Assembly (NCBI RefSeq): GCF_002025205.1
Contig: NZ_CP019947.1
Location: 2,704,001-2,768,000 of the forward strand
Source: Pseudomonas sp. CC6-YY-74
GTDB taxonomy: Bacteria; Pseudomonadota; Gammaproteobacteria; Pseudomonadales; Pseudomonadaceae
Direction of reading: 5' to 3'
DNA: 64,000 bases
Under the pieces are notes generated by a model that saw only the letters and a program-made list of their open reading frames with translations, made no database searches and had not been told where the DNA came from. Made by a program: the position numbers and the translations under genes. The stretch's first letter is position 1. The number at the start of each line of letters is the position of its first letter. Below, piece after piece: positions 9,366-21,676 of the stretch.

Positions 9366-9683
9366 TCAGAACTGCAAGTCGGACAGGCGCATAACCTCGA
9401 AGGCAGGTGTCTCATAGGGATGGGCCTTTTTCATCGCCTTGACCGAGTCGTGCAACAGCTCGTCGGCCACCACCAGCTCGACTTTCCATTCAGCTACCTG
9501 GTGCACCTGCCCCTGCTGGCCGAGGAAAGGCGCGCTACCCACCAACGGCCGGTACTGGCCCTGGCCCAGGGTCTGCCAACAGCAGCTGTCGTAGTTACCG
9601 ATGCGCCCGGCGCCTGCCGCGAAAACAGCCTGTTTGATCTGCTCAAGATGGCTTTCCGGGACGTAGAAACACAGCTTGTACAT
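9366..9683 (-). CDS. NIF3-like / YqfO-domain small protein
   Basis: This 105-residue protein (MYKLCFYVPESHLEQIKQAVF onward) matches the small stand-alone domain inserted in NIF3/YqfO proteins. Motifs include GAGRIGNYDSCCWQT, GQGQYRP and the C-terminal AHPYETPAFEV. The domain has a PII/CutA-like ferredoxin fold; no enzymatic role is established. The start was chosen at the ATG at 9681-9683 because GGAGA lies about 6 nt upstream; an ATG 12 nt earlier is possible. The gene is monocistronic in appearance. Confidence 0.85.
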   Translation of the reverse strand: MYKLCFYVPESHLEQIKQAVFAAGAGRIGNYDSCCWQTLGQGQYRPLVGSAPFLGQQGQVHQVAEWKVELVVADELLHDSVKAMKKAHPYETPAFEVMRLSDLQF

Positions 9684-9866
9684 CGAGTTCTCCATAATGC
9701 ATCGACGAATACGGCAAACCCGGACCTCAGGATCGCCCTGCCACAGCAATAATGGCATTTTGCCTTATGCGATACCCATGGCCCAGTTCACAACTCCATA
9801 TTGGAGCGCCGGAATGGCAGATCATCCATTTCCTTATTAGAGCAATTAGTTATAAGCAAGCAAACC

Positions 9867-10136
9867 TTAATCACCCCTGACAAAACGCCGCCAGCGCGCC
9901 CGCAGGCCACCGACCGGCGGGTTGTGGCTGCCATCGCAATAGGGCAGGCGCTGCGACTGGCCACAGCGACAGAGCAACAGACGCTGCTCGCGCTGCGGCT
10001 CGAGGCGTACTCCAGCGCAGCATCCGGGAGAACAATCGGGTAGCGCGGACGAACGCCCGCAACGGCACAACAGATGCGTCTCGCCGGGTTTGACCTGACG
10101 GACTTCGGGGAGGATTGGAACATCGCGTTCAGCCAT
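9867..10136 (-). CDS. Tandem CDGSH-type iron-sulfur protein with one atypical site
   Basis: This 89-residue protein holds two CDGSH-like motifs. The second is canonical: CRCGQSQRLPYCDGSH gives ligands Cys56, Cys58, Cys67 and His71 for a [2Fe-2S] cluster. The first, CRCGRSSALPDCSPGC, keeps Cys24, Cys26 and Cys35, but the DGSH part is SPGC, so the ligand histidine is replaced by Cys39. CDGSH proteins bind labile 3Cys-1His clusters used in redox or cluster transfer. The first site would be 4-Cys if it holds a cluster. A GTG 6 nt upstream is an alternative start. The family call is good; the physiological role is unknown. Confidence 0.85.
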   Translation of the reverse strand: MAERDVPILPEVRQVKPGETHLLCRCGRSSALPDCSPGCCAGVRLEPQREQRLLLCRCGQSQRLPYCDGSHNPPVGGLRARWRRFVRGD

Positions 10137-10252
10137 CGACACCGCAAGCCCGGATGTACTCCGGGGACAATGGTTAGACCAGCCCAGACAACATCCGAGT
10201 TGCTGCGCTGCGCCTCAAAGAGCGAAAAATGGAGACGTCAGAGTGGCTGCTG

Positions 10253-10277
10253 GCCCTCTCCCGCATTGGGAGAGGGC
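10253..10277. terminator. Palindrome after purL (GCCCTCTCCC stem)
   Basis: A perfect 10-bp stem (10253-10262 with 10268-10277) around GCATT lies 23 bp after the purL stop. There is no T-run on the minus strand, so it is not a classical intrinsic terminator. It may be a REP-like palindrome that stabilises the purL mRNA 3' end. The rest of 10137-10300 shows no gene. Confidence 0.4.
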
Positions 10278-10300
10278 GCTGACGAGCCCAAACCTCGCGG

Positions 10301-13300
10301 TCAGTCCACCCAGACCCGCGCGTTGCGGAACATGCGCAGCCAGCCGGCATCTTCCTGCCACTCGTCCGGCTGCCAGGAATTCTGCACGGCGCGGAACACC
10401 CGCTCCGGGTGCGGCATCATGATGGTCACCCGACCGTCGCGGCTGGTCAGGCCGGTAATCCCGCGCGGCGAGCCATTGGGGTTGGCCGGATAGGTTTCGC
10501 TGACCTTGCCGTGGTTGTCGATAAAGCGCATGGCCACGCAACCGGATAGATCGGCTTCGAGCAGGGCTTCCTCGCTCTCAAACTCGGCATGGCCCTCACC
10601 GTGGGCGATGGCGATCGGCATGCGTGAACCGGCCATGCCGCGTAGGAAGATCGAGGCCGACTCTTGCACCTGAACCATGGCCACCCGCGCCTCGAACTGC
10701 TCCGAACGGTTGCGCACGAAGTGCGGCCAGAACTCGCTGCCCGGGATCAGCTCGTGCAGGTTGGACATCATCTGGCAACCGTTGCACACGCCAAGGGAAA
10801 AGCTGTCCTTGCGCTCGAAAAAGGCCTGGAAGCCATCACGGGCACGGTTGTTGAACAGGATCGACTTGGCCCAACCCTCACCGGCGCCGAGCACGTCGCC
10901 ATAGGAAAAGCCGCCACAGGCGACCAGCCCCTTGAAGGCCTCAAGGTCGACACGGCCGGCGAGGATATCGCTCATGTGCACGTCGATCGCGCTGAAACCG
11001 GCACGGTCGAAGGCGGCGGCCATTTCCACCTGGCCGTTGACGCCCTGCTCACGCAGCACGGCAATTTGTGGACGCAGGCCCTTCTTGATGTAGGGCGCGG
11101 CGATGTCCTGGTTGACGTCGAAATCCAGCTTGATGCTGAGACCCGGATTGTCTTCCTCAAGCAGTGCATCGAACTCCTGCTCGGCGCACTGGACGTTGTC
11201 GCGCAGGCGCTGGATCTGGTAGCTGGTTTCGCTCCACTGCCGATGCAGCAAGCGACGCTGGCTGGCGAATACCGGCTGGCCTTGGAAGCTGATCGCGACC
11301 TCGTCATTGTTGACCGGCTGACCGATCACCGCCACGCAATCAAGCCCCGCCGCGCTGAACTGCGTCAGCACCTGCGGCGTGGCGTCCTTGTGCACCTGGA
11401 TCAGCGCACCCAGCTCTTCGTTGAACAGCACGGCAGCCAGTTCGTCTGGACTGCCGGCCAGTGAGTCGAGCGACAGCTGCAGGCCGCAATGGCCGGCGAA
11501 GGCCATTTCCAGCGCGCTGACCAGCAGGCCGCCGTCGGAACGGTCATGGTAGGCCAGCAGGTGACCATCGGCGTTCAGCCCCTGGATCACCGCGAAGAAT
11601 GCCTTGAGGTCTTCGGCGTCGTCGACGTCGGGGGCCTGCCTGCCGATCTGCCCGTACACCTGAGCCAGAATCGAGGCGCCCATACGGTTCTGCCCGCGCC
11701 CCAGGTCGATCAGGATCAGGTCGGTTTCGCCCTTGTTCATGCGCAGTTGCGGAGTCATTGTCTTGCGGATATCGCTGACCGGGGCAAAGCCGGTAACGAT
11801 CAGCGACAGCGGCGAGGTTACGCTCTTCTCCGCGCCGTCATCCTGCCAGCGGGTTTTCATCGACATCGAATCCTTGCCCACCGGGATGCTGATCCCCAGT
11901 TCCGGACACAGCTGCATGCCCACGGCTTTGACCGTGTCGTACAGGCGGGCGTCTTCGCCTGGGTGGCCAGCGGCGGCCATCCAGTTGGCGGACAGCTTGA
12001 TGTCGGAAATCTTCTCGATCCGCGCCGCGGCCAGGTTGGTCAAGGTCTCGCCAATGGCGATACGCCCCGATGCGGCCGCATCCAGCAAGGCCAGCGGCGT
12101 GCGCTCACCCATGGCCATGGCTTCGCCGGTATAGACGTCGAAACTGGTGGCGGTGACCGCACAATCGGCCACGGGCACCTGCCACGGACCGACCATCTGA
12201 TCGCGTGCGACCAGCCCAGTGATAGTGCGGTCGCCGATAGTGATCAGGAAGCTCTTGCTGGCCACGGCCGGGTGATGCAGCACGCGGGTCAGGGCATCGT
12301 CGATCGCCAGGCCACTGGCATCGAAATCATCGCCCCGCTCGGCTTCGTGGCTTGCCGAGCGGTGCATGCGCGGCGCCTTGCCGAGCAGCACATTGAGCGG
12401 CATGTCCACCGCCTTGTTCCCGAAATGGCTGTCGGCAACGGTCAGGTGCGGCTCTTCGGTGGCCTCACCGACCACCGCGAACGGGCAACGCTCGCGTTCG
12501 CAAATCGCCTTGAACCGCTCGAATTCGGCGGCATCGACGGCCAGCACGTAGCGCTCCTGGGATTCGTTGCTCCAGATCTCATGGGGTGCCATGCCCGGCT
12601 CGTCATTGGGCACATTGCGCAGTTCGAAACGCCCACCGCGACCGCCATCGTTGACCAGCTCGGGGAAGGCGTTGGACAAACCGCCAGCGCCGACGTCATG
12701 AATAAAGCTGATCGGGTTGTGCTCGCCAAGCTGCCAGCAGCGGTCGATCACTTCTTGGCAGCGCCGCTCCATTTCCGGATTTTCGCGCTGCACCGAGGCG
12801 AAATCCAGATCAGCCGAGCTGGTACCCGTGGCCATCGACGAGGCGGCGCCGCCGCCCAGACCGATCAACATGGCCGGGCCACCGAGCACGATCAACTTGG
12901 AGCCGATGGTGATTTCACCTTTCTGCACGTGATCGGCGCGGATGTTGCCCATGCCGCCAGCGAGCATGATCGGCTTGTGGTAACCACGCACCTCGTAGCC
13001 GCGCGGAGAATCGATCGCCTGCTCGAAGGTACGGAAATAGCCGGTCAATGCCGGACGACCGAATTCATTATTGAACGCCGCGCCACCGAGCGGGCCTTCA
13101 ATCATGATGTCCAGCGCCGTGACGATGCGTTCCGGCTTGCCATAGGGCACTTCCCACGGCTGCTCGAAGCCCGGGATCTGCAAGTTGGAGACGCTGAAAC
13201 CGGTCAACCCGGCCTTGGGCTTGGCACCGCGGCCGGTAGCGCCCTCGTCACGGATCTCGCCACCGGAGCCAGTGGCCGCACCGGGGAACGGCGCGATGGC

Positions 13301-14194
13301 GGTCGGGTGGTTATGGGTTTCCACCTTCATCAGGATATGCACCGGCTCCTGATGGGCAGCGTACTGTCGGGTTTCTGCGTTCGGGTAGAAACGACCGGCA
13401 GAGTGGCCAACGATCACCGCGGCATTGTCTTTATAGGCCGAGAGCACGCCCTCGCCATGCAGCGCGTTGGTGTTCTTGATCATGCCGAACAGCGACTTTT
13501 CCTGGCTCTCGCCGTCGATATCCCAGCTGGCATTGAAGATCTTGTGCCGGCAATGCTCGGAGTTGGCCTGGGCGAACATCATCAATTCGATGTCGTGCGG
13601 GTTGCGCTTCAGGTCATTGAAGCTGCTGACCAGGTAATCGATTTCGTCTTCGGCCAGGGCCAGACCCAGCTCGACGTTGGCCTGCTCCAAGGCGGCGCGA
13701 CCGCCGCCAAGCACATCCACCGCAGTCAGCGGCTTGGGCCCGGCGTGACTGAACAGCGCAGCGGCACCCTGCACATCAGTCAACACCAGCTGAGTCATGC
13801 GGTCATGCAGCAAGCCCGCGACCAGCTGCATCTCGGCTTCGCTCAACTCACCGGCGACGTAGTAGGCGATACCGCGCTCGATGCGCTGGATCTTCGCCAG
13901 GCCGCAGTTGCGCGCGATGTCGCTGGCCTTGCTCGACCAGGGCGAGATGGTACCGAAACGCGGAATGGTCAGGAGCAGACGGCCGCTGGGCTCCTGCACC
14001 GGCACACTCGGGCCGTACTTCAGCAGACGGGCCAGCACCTGTTCTTCATCGGTGCTGAGCACCCCGGTGACATCGGCAAAATGCGCGAACTCGGCATACA
14101 GCCCAGTCACAGCGGGTACTTTGCTGGTCAGTTGCTCAAGCAATTTACCGTGGCGAAAAGCAGAAAGGGCGGGAGCGCCGCGCAGGATCAACAT
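10301..14194 (-). CDS. purL: Phosphoribosylformylglycinamidine synthase PurL (large, single-chain)
   Basis: PurL converts FGAR, glutamine and ATP to FGAM, the fourth step of de novo purine synthesis. At 1297 residues it is the large proteobacterial form. It has an N-terminal PurS-like and linker region, two AIR-synthase-like ATP domains (for example [17 protein letters not shown] and [13 protein letters not shown]) and a C-terminal class I glutaminase domain with the nucleophile cysteine in [12 protein letters not shown] and the His/Glu element [10 protein letters not shown]. The length and start ([17 protein letters not shown]) fit the family. It is divergent from mltF and transcribed alone. 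Confidence 0.98.
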   Translation of the reverse strand: MLILRGAPALSAFRHGKLLEQLTSKVPAVTGLYAEFAHFADVTGVLSTDEEQVLARLLKYGPSVPVQEPSGRLLLTIPRFGTISPWSSKASDIARNCGLAKIQRIERGIAYYVAGELSEAEMQLVAGLLHDRMTQLVLTDVQGAAALFSHAGPKPLTAVDVLGGGRAALEQANVELGLALAEDEIDYLVSSFNDLKRNPHDIELMMFAQANSEHCRHKIFNASWDIDGESQEKSLFGMIKNTNALHGEGVLSAYKDNAAVIVGHSAGRFYPNAETRQYAAHQEPVHILMKVETHNHPTAIAPFPGAATGSGGEIRDEGATGRGAKPKAGLTGFSVSNLQIPGFEQPWEVPYGKPERIVTALDIMIEGPLGGAAFNNEFGRPALTGYFRTFEQAIDSPRGYEVRGYHKPIMLAGGMGNIRADHVQKGEITIGSKLIVLGGPAMLIGLGGGAASSMATGTSSADLDFASVQRENPEMERRCQEVIDRCWQLGEHNPISFIHDVGAGGLSNAFPELVNDGGRGGRFELRNVPNDEPGMAPHEIWSNESQERYVLAVDAAEFERFKAICERERCPFAVVGEATEEPHLTVADSHFGNKAVDMPLNVLLGKAPRMHRSASHEAERGDDFDASGLAIDDALTRVLHHPAVASKSFLITIGDRTITGLVARDQMVGPWQVPVADCAVTATSFDVYTGEAMAMGERTPLALLDAAASGRIAIGETLTNLAAARIEKISDIKLSANWMAAAGHPGEDARLYDTVKAVGMQLCPELGISIPVGKDSMSMKTRWQDDGAEKSVTSPLSLIVTGFAPVSDIRKTMTPQLRMNKGETDLILIDLGRGQNRMGASILAQVYGQIGRQAPDVDDAEDLKAFFAVIQGLNADGHLLAYHDRSDGGLLVSALEMAFAGHCGLQLSLDSLAGSPDELAAVLFNEELGALIQVHKDATPQVLTQFSAAGLDCVAVIGQPVNNDEVAISFQGQPVFASQRRLLHRQWSETSYQIQRLRDNVQCAEQEFDALLEEDNPGLSIKLDFDVNQDIAAPYIKKGLRPQIAVLREQGVNGQVEMAAAFDRAGFSAIDVHMSDILAGRVDLEAFKGLVACGGFSYGDVLGAGEGWAKSILFNNRARDGFQAFFERKDSFSLGVCNGCQMMSNLHELIPGSEFWPHFVRNRSEQFEARVAMVQVQESASIFLRGMAGSRMPIAIAHGEGHAEFESEEALLEADLSGCVAMRFIDNHGKVSETYPANPNGSPRGITGLTSRDGRVTIMMPHPERVFRAVQNSWQPDEWQEDAGWLRMFRNARVWVD

Positions 14195-14247
14195 CGGGGA
14201 CAGCCTCTGGGAAGGGGTGTACTTTGAGGCCGTGCATTCTAGCCTAA

Positions 14248-15798
<1,551 letters not shown>

Positions 15799-16162
15799 GG
15801 CATGATGAACTACCCAGCGCTTGACCCAAACACCTCACCGTCACCAACCAGCAGTAGCGCGGGCCGCGTAGTTTGAGCGCAGCGATTCGCATCAGCTTGG
15901 TAGCCTGGATGAAATCCGTGGAACGCCTGCAACGCTCGAACCTGACCGATAGCGAGGCACTGGTGGGAGGGGCTTTAGCCGCGACGGCCTCGTTCGAGGG
16001 CGCTGCGCGCCAGCGCCGCTAAAGCGCCTCCCACGATCAACTTACGCGCTCCAGTTTGCCAGCCATCCCCACTATGGTCTGGCACTGAACCGACATTTCA
16101 ACGCTGTTTCGACACTAGGCTTATTTGGGCTATACGCCGCCGGCCTGAAGTGGAGAAGGCCT
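15799..16162. other. Intergenic stretch between mltF and tadA
   Basis: The 364 bp between the convergent mltF and tadA genes contain no convincing gene. The only clear structure is the REP doublet at 15963-16034. The left part (15799-15960) is featureless, and no T-tract terminator is evident for either gene. Confidence 0.7.
15963..16034. repeat. REP doublet (REPIN-like inverted pair)
   Basis: GTGGGAGGGGCTTTAGCCGCG at the left and its inverted partner CGGCGCTTTAGCGGGAGG-type sequence at the right (reading CGCCGCTAAAGCGCCTCCCAC) enclose a GC-rich, partly palindromic centre. GTGGGAGG..CTTTAGC is the familiar head of Pseudomonas REP sequences, and an inverted pair at this spacing is a REPIN. 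It sits in the intergenic space between convergent genes, as is typical. Such elements depend on a chromosomal RAYT transposase, which is not in this window. Confidence 0.8.
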
Positions 16163-16645
16163 CTACCGCGTTGCCCGCCGCGTCTTGAAGAATTCGCTGA
16201 GCACTGCGCCGCACTCCTCGGCCAGCACCCCGCCCTCGATCAGCACCCGATGATTGAGAAACGCCTGACTGAAGAACTCGCCACGGCTCAGCGCCACCCC
16301 GGCCTTGGGCTCGGTGGCGCCATACACCACCCGCTGAATCCGCGCATGCACGATCAATCCGGCGCACATGCTGCACGGCTCCAGGGTCACATACAGGGTG
16401 CTGCCCGGCAGGCGGTAGTTGTCGACGGCCTGCGCCGCCGCGCGAATCGCCACCATCTCGGCGTGCGCGCTGGGGTCGTGACTGGATATCGGGCAGTTAA
16501 AACCGCGCCCGACGATCACGCCATCCTGCACCAGCACCGCGCCGACCGGCACCTCGCCCAGGGCTGCGCCTTCGGCGGCCAGGGCCAGGGCTTCGCGCAT
16601 GAAATGCTGATCCTGGCTGCGGTCGATGATCTTTGCCTGGCGCAT
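16163..16645 (-). CDS. tadA: tRNA adenosine(34) deaminase TadA
   Basis: TadA deaminates A34 to inosine in tRNA-Arg(ACG), allowing decoding of CGN codons. The 160-residue protein has the zinc-dependent deaminase motifs HAEMVAI (zinc-ligand His and catalytic Glu) and PCSMCAG (two zinc-ligand cysteines), plus a C-terminal FFKTRR tail. It begins MRQAKIIDRSQDQHFM. Its ATG shares one base with the stop codon of the multicopper oxidase gene (TGATG), so the two are translationally coupled. Confidence 0.96.
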   Translation of the reverse strand: MRQAKIIDRSQDQHFMREALALAAEGAALGEVPVGAVLVQDGVIVGRGFNCPISSHDPSAHAEMVAIRAAAQAVDNYRLPGSTLYVTLEPCSMCAGLIVHARIQRVVYGATEPKAGVALSRGEFFSQAFLNHRVLIEGGVLAEECGAVLSEFFKTRRATR

Positions 16646-18012
16646 CAGGCCACCTCGATCGCGGCCATCAGGCCGGTTTCCATATGATCGATGACATGGC
16701 AATGGAACATCCAGATGCCGGGGTTATCCGCGACGAAGGCGATTCGCGCGATCTCATTCTTACCCAGCAGATAAGTGTCGGTGAAATACGGAATGATCTT
16801 CTTGCGATTGGACGAGATCACCTTGAACGCCAACCCGTGCAGGTGGATCGGGTGCAGGTACTGGGCCATGTTGCGCAGCTCGAAGATGTAGTGACCGTCC
16901 TTCTTCAGGCTGGCGATGGGCCGATCCGCGCAGGTCTTGTCATTGATGTCCCAGGCCTGGCCGTTGATCTGCCAATACTTGGCCGGCCCCTTGTCGTCCA
17001 CACCAGCCAGCTTCGCCGACCACTCGAAGTTGAACCGCAGGGTCTCGGCCTTTGCCAGATCGGGCTCCGCTACCGGATTGCGCGGCAACCGCGCCGGCCA
17101 GTCGCCCGCGCTTTCAGTGGTCGCAGTGCTTTTCAGGGTGGCCAGGCGCATCGGCCCGTTGCGCAGCGACAGCTCCTGGCCAGCCGCCGGTACGCGAACA
17201 GCCAGATCGATACGCATGCCAGGCCCCAACCAGTACTCCTTGCCCAGCGCGCGCGGCTCGATCGGGTGGCCGTCCAGCGCATAAATGCGCACTTCGGCAC
17301 CGGGCAGATTGAGGCGGTAGGTCACGGTGTTGTCCAGGTTCAGCAGCCGCAGTCGTACCACTTGCCCGGCCGGCAGTTCCAGGGTCGGCCGTGACTTGCC
17401 GTTGATGCTGCTCAAGCGTCCACGCGTACCCTCGCGGGCCGCCTCGCGCGGCGCACTGAACGCGGTGAAGGCGCCCTGCTCGTCGATATGCCAGGTCTTC
17501 AGACTCAGCGTGCGCTCATGCCTGAACCCGCTCGGTTCGCGCTCCTCGACAATCAGCGGACCGACCAGTCCGCGGCCCAGTTGCCCGGCGCTGGACAGGT
17601 GCGGGTGGTACCAGAAATTGCCGGCGTCTTCGGTCTTGAAGCGGTAGTCGAAATACTCGCCCGGCAGCACCGGCAACTGCGAGACGTAGGGCACACCGTC
17701 CATTTCCAGCGGCAGGCGAATGCCATGCCAGTGAATGGTACTCGGCTCATCCAGGTGATTGATAAAGCGCACCCGCAGCCAATCGCCCTGGCGCGAGCGA
17801 ATTTCCACGCCCGGCGCCTGCCCACCATAGGCCCAGGCCGGGGTCATGTGTCCGGGTACCAGCTCGATATCCTGTGGCGCAGCGATCAGCTCGTAGTCGT
17901 GGGTCGCCGCATTCTGCGGGCGACCCAGCCAGTAACGTACGCCGCCGGCACCCAGCCCTACGGCGGTCAAACCAAGCAGGCCACCGAGAAGTTTTCGACG
18001 TGTAAATGACAT
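16645..18012 (-). CDS. Tat-exported multicopper oxidase
   Basis: This 455-residue protein begins with a twin-arginine signal (SFTRRKLLGGLLGL), so it is folded with copper in the cytoplasm and exported. All copper-binding blocks are present: HWHG, WYHPH, HPIHLHG and HCHVIDHMETGLM near the C-terminus. In CueO-type enzymes the residue ten positions after the type-1 cysteine is Met; here it is Leu448, as in many higher-potential laccases. The likely role is oxidation of copper(I) or phenolic compounds, but no copper-resistance gene adjoins it. The start is at MSFTRRKL; upstream in-frame ATGs would spoil the Tat signal. Confidence 0.92.
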   Translation of the reverse strand: MSFTRRKLLGGLLGLTAVGLGAGGVRYWLGRPQNAATHDYELIAAPQDIELVPGHMTPAWAYGGQAPGVEIRSRQGDWLRVRFINHLDEPSTIHWHGIRLPLEMDGVPYVSQLPVLPGEYFDYRFKTEDAGNFWYHPHLSSAGQLGRGLVGPLIVEEREPSGFRHERTLSLKTWHIDEQGAFTAFSAPREAAREGTRGRLSSINGKSRPTLELPAGQVVRLRLLNLDNTVTYRLNLPGAEVRIYALDGHPIEPRALGKEYWLGPGMRIDLAVRVPAAGQELSLRNGPMRLATLKSTATTESAGDWPARLPRNPVAEPDLAKAETLRFNFEWSAKLAGVDDKGPAKYWQINGQAWDINDKTCADRPIASLKKDGHYIFELRNMAQYLHPIHLHGLAFKVISSNRKKIIPYFTDTYLLGKNEIARIAFVADNPGIWMFHCHVIDHMETGLMAAIEVA

Positions 18013-18092
18013 GGGTACAGACACCTCTAGATAGGGGGACTTTCTAGAACAAAACGCTGAGCCCATCGGGGAAATCAAGGTAGGCATGCAAT

Positions 18093-18119
18093 AGCCGGTC
18101 TCTGATGGACCGGCTTTTT
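18093..18119 (+). terminator. Intrinsic-terminator-like hairpin pointing rightward
   Basis: AGCCGGTC, a 7-nt loop, GACCGGCT and five T residues form a textbook rho-independent terminator on the plus strand. No plus-strand gene precedes it: the nearest upstream, mltF, ends 2.3 kb earlier. On the minus strand, the direction of guaA and the oxidase, the hairpin has no U-run. It may stop antisense transcription or be a relic. Confidence 0.6.
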
Positions 18120-18156
18120 AGAAGCTTTTAAAATCGAACAGGCAACGCAAAAAAGG

Positions 18157-18280
18157 GTTACTGGGCTAAGGCCAGGCAAGGCGCCCCGGAGCTTTTAAGC
18201 GCAGCGTACTGCAGTACGTGAGCATTAAAAGCGAGGACGCAACGCTGCATGGCCGACGACCAGGAAGCCGTCCTGCTAAC
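18157..18280. repeat. Nested-palindrome element 1, directly after guaA
   Basis: This is a member of a three-copy family (with 19938-20078 and 22263-22410). The core pairs TTTTAAGC with GC-A-TTAAAA (bulged A), and inside it CGTAC (18205-18209) with GTACG (18214-18218). The unpaired parts are a CAG and TGA either side of the inner hairpin. The flanking arms are only partly complementary in this copy, so the outer limits are approximate. It ends about 3 bp from the guaA TGA stop. Confidence 0.65.
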
Positions 18281-18283
18281 GCA

Positions 18284-19864
18284 TCATTCCCACTCGATGG
18301 TGGCAGGCGGCTTGCTCGACACGTCGTAGGTGACGCGGGAGATGCCCTCGATCTCGTTGATGATGCGGTTGGACACCTTCTCCAACAGCTCGTAGGGCAG
18401 GTGCGCCCAACGCGCGGTCATGAAGTCGATGGTTTCCACCGCGCGCAGGGCCACGACCCAAGCGTAGCGCCGGGCGTCACCGACCACGCCGACCGACTTG
18501 ACCGGCTGAAACACCACGAAGGCCTGGCTGGTCTTGTGGTACCAGTCGAAGTTGCGCAGCTCTTCGATGAAGATATGGTCGGCGCGACGCAGAATATCGG
18601 CGTACTCCTTCTTCACTTCGCCGAGGATGCGCACACCCAGGCCCGGGCCCGGGAACGGGTGGCGGTAGACCATGTCGTAGGGCAGGCCCAACTCCAGGCC
18701 GATACGGCGCACTTCGTCCTTGAACAGTTCGCGCAATGGCTCGACCAGCTTGAGGTTCATTTCCTCGGGCAGGCCGCCGACATTGTGGTGCGACTTGATC
18801 ACGTGGGCCTTGCCGGTCTTGGCGCCGGCCGACTCGATCACGTCCGGATAGATAGTGCCCTGGGCGAGGAACTTGATGTTGTCCAGCTTGCTGGCTTGGG
18901 CATCGAAGACATCGATAAAGGTGCGGCCGATGATCTTGCGCTTCTTCTCCGGGTCGGCTTCGCCGGCCAGATTGCCGAGGAATTGCTCTTCGGCGTTGGC
19001 GCGAATCACCTTGACCCCCATGTTCTCGGCGAACATGGCCATCACCTGCTCACCTTCGTGCAGGCGCAACAGACCATTATCGACGAACACACAGGTCAGC
19101 TGATCACCGATCGCCTTGTGCAGCAAAGCCGCGACCACCGAAGAGTCGACCCCGCCAGACAAACCCAGCAGCACATTGGCGCTGCCCACCTGGGCACGCA
19201 CCTGGGCAATCGCGTCTTCGACGATGTGCGACGGCGTCCACAACGCTTCGCAGCCGGCGATTTCCAGGACAAACCGCGAGAGGATGCGCCCGCCCTGCTT
19301 GGTGTGGGTCACTTCCGGGTGGAACTGCACGCCATAGTAGCCACGCGTGTCGTCGCTCATGCCGGCAATCGGGCAGCTCGGGGTGCTGGCGAGAATATGG
19401 AAACCTTCCGGCAAGGTGGTGACCTTGTCACCGTGACTCATCCACACATCCAGGCCGAACACGCCATCGTCGTCGACATGGTCTTCAATACCCTGCAACA
19501 GGCGACCTTTACCGACGACATCGACGCGGGCATAGCCGAACTCGCGCACATCCGAGCCCTGCACCTTGCCACCGAGCTGCTCGGCCATGGTCTGCATGCC
19601 GTAGCAGATGCCCAGCACCGGCACCCCAAGCTCGAACACCGCATGCGGCGCACGTGGGCTGTCGGCTTCATGCACCGACTCCGGGCCACCGGCGAGAATG
19701 ATCCCGCGCGGAGCGAAGGCACGGATGTCTTCGTTGCTCATGTCGAACGGATGCAGCTCGCAATACACCCCAATCTCGCGCACGCGGCGCGCGATCAGCT
19801 GGGTGTACTGGGAACCGAAGTCGAGGATCAGGATGCGGTGGGCGTGGATATCTTGATGAGCCAT
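18284..19864 (-). CDS. guaA: GMP synthase (glutamine-hydrolysing) GuaA
   Basis: GuaA aminates XMP to GMP using glutamine and ATP. The 526-residue protein has an N-terminal class I amidotransferase domain (nucleophile in LGICYGMQ; His/Glu in VQFHPEVTH), a PP-loop ATP pyrophosphatase domain ([17 protein letters not shown]) and a C-terminal dimerisation/XMP-binding domain with [16 protein letters not shown] chose the second of two in-frame ATGs, 6 nt apart. It lies downstream of guaB in the same direction, separated by a nested-palindrome element, and is followed by another. Confidence 0.98.
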   Translation of the reverse strand: MAHQDIHAHRILILDFGSQYTQLIARRVREIGVYCELHPFDMSNEDIRAFAPRGIILAGGPESVHEADSPRAPHAVFELGVPVLGICYGMQTMAEQLGGKVQGSDVREFGYARVDVVGKGRLLQGIEDHVDDDGVFGLDVWMSHGDKVTTLPEGFHILASTPSCPIAGMSDDTRGYYGVQFHPEVTHTKQGGRILSRFVLEIAGCEALWTPSHIVEDAIAQVRAQVGSANVLLGLSGGVDSSVVAALLHKAIGDQLTCVFVDNGLLRLHEGEQVMAMFAENMGVKVIRANAEEQFLGNLAGEADPEKKRKIIGRTFIDVFDAQASKLDNIKFLAQGTIYPDVIESAGAKTGKAHVIKSHHNVGGLPEEMNLKLVEPLRELFKDEVRRIGLELGLPYDMVYRHPFPGPGLGVRILGEVKKEYADILRRADHIFIEELRNFDWYHKTSQAFVVFQPVKSVGVVGDARRYAWVVALRAVETIDFMTARWAHLPYELLEKVSNRIINEIEGISRVTYDVSSKPPATIEWE

Positions 19865-19898
19865 GGCCATCTCTCGTAGCGAAATTCACAAATGACAA

Positions 19899-19919
19899 GG
19901 GGCTGAATCGAACAGCCCC
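19899..19919. terminator. Short hairpin between guaB and guaA
   Basis: GGGGCTG and CAGCCCC flank a 7-nt loop about 35 bp upstream of the guaA start. There is no U-run in the guaB direction. It may be an attenuating or RNA-stability hairpin in the guaB-guaA intergenic leader; its function is not established. Confidence 0.35.
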
Positions 19920-19937
19920 GTGACTAAATATTTTTTC

Positions 19938-20077
19938 AAAAATCGATTTGCCACGTCGCGAGCGCAGGGCCAGCTAGGCGGAGAGAGACGAGAAAGCGGA
20001 GTTTGCTGTAGCAAATGAGCATTTCGAGTTTCTCTCCAACAACGCTGGCACAAGCGCAGCAGCGGCAAATCGATTTT

Positions 20078-20078
<1 letters not shown>
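19938..20078. repeat. Nested-palindrome element 2, directly after guaB
   Basis: This 141-bp element is bounded by a perfect 15-bp inverted repeat (19938-19952 with 20064-20078). Inside are a second stem (GGAGAGAGAC with GTTTCTCTCC, one mismatch), a third (GAAAGC with GC-A-TTTC) and a terminal hairpin TTTGC-TGTA-GCAAA. The unpaired GGAG and TGA match the other copies. Its last base is part of the guaB TAA stop codon, so the structure begins exactly where guaB translation ends. Confidence 0.75.

Positions 20079-21676
<1,598 letters not shown>

Noticed and set aside
9256..9417. Annotating the plus-strand exported 53-residue frame as a gene
   Set aside because: There is no clear ribosome-binding site, it overlaps the NIF3-like gene antisense, and the minus-strand alternative has better contextual support.
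11489..14227. A 912-codon open frame antisense to purL
   Set aside because: It mirrors purL codon by codon, gives a His/Gln/Arg-rich product without domains, and arises from high G/C at third positions. The sense frame has all PurL motifs.
15963..16034. CRISPR-like repeat
   Set aside because: There is only one inverted pair, without regular direct repeats, spacers or cas genes. The head sequence is REP-like.
18013..18092. CueR-type copper operator upstream of the multicopper oxidase
   Set aside because: ACCTTGATTTCCCC near 18070 resembles half of a CueR site, but the second arm does not match, so it is not supported.
18218..19879. A 553-codon open frame antisense to guaA
   Set aside because: It is a shadow of guaA. 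Its product is low in complexity and rich in His, Asp and Gln, and no motif is recognisable.
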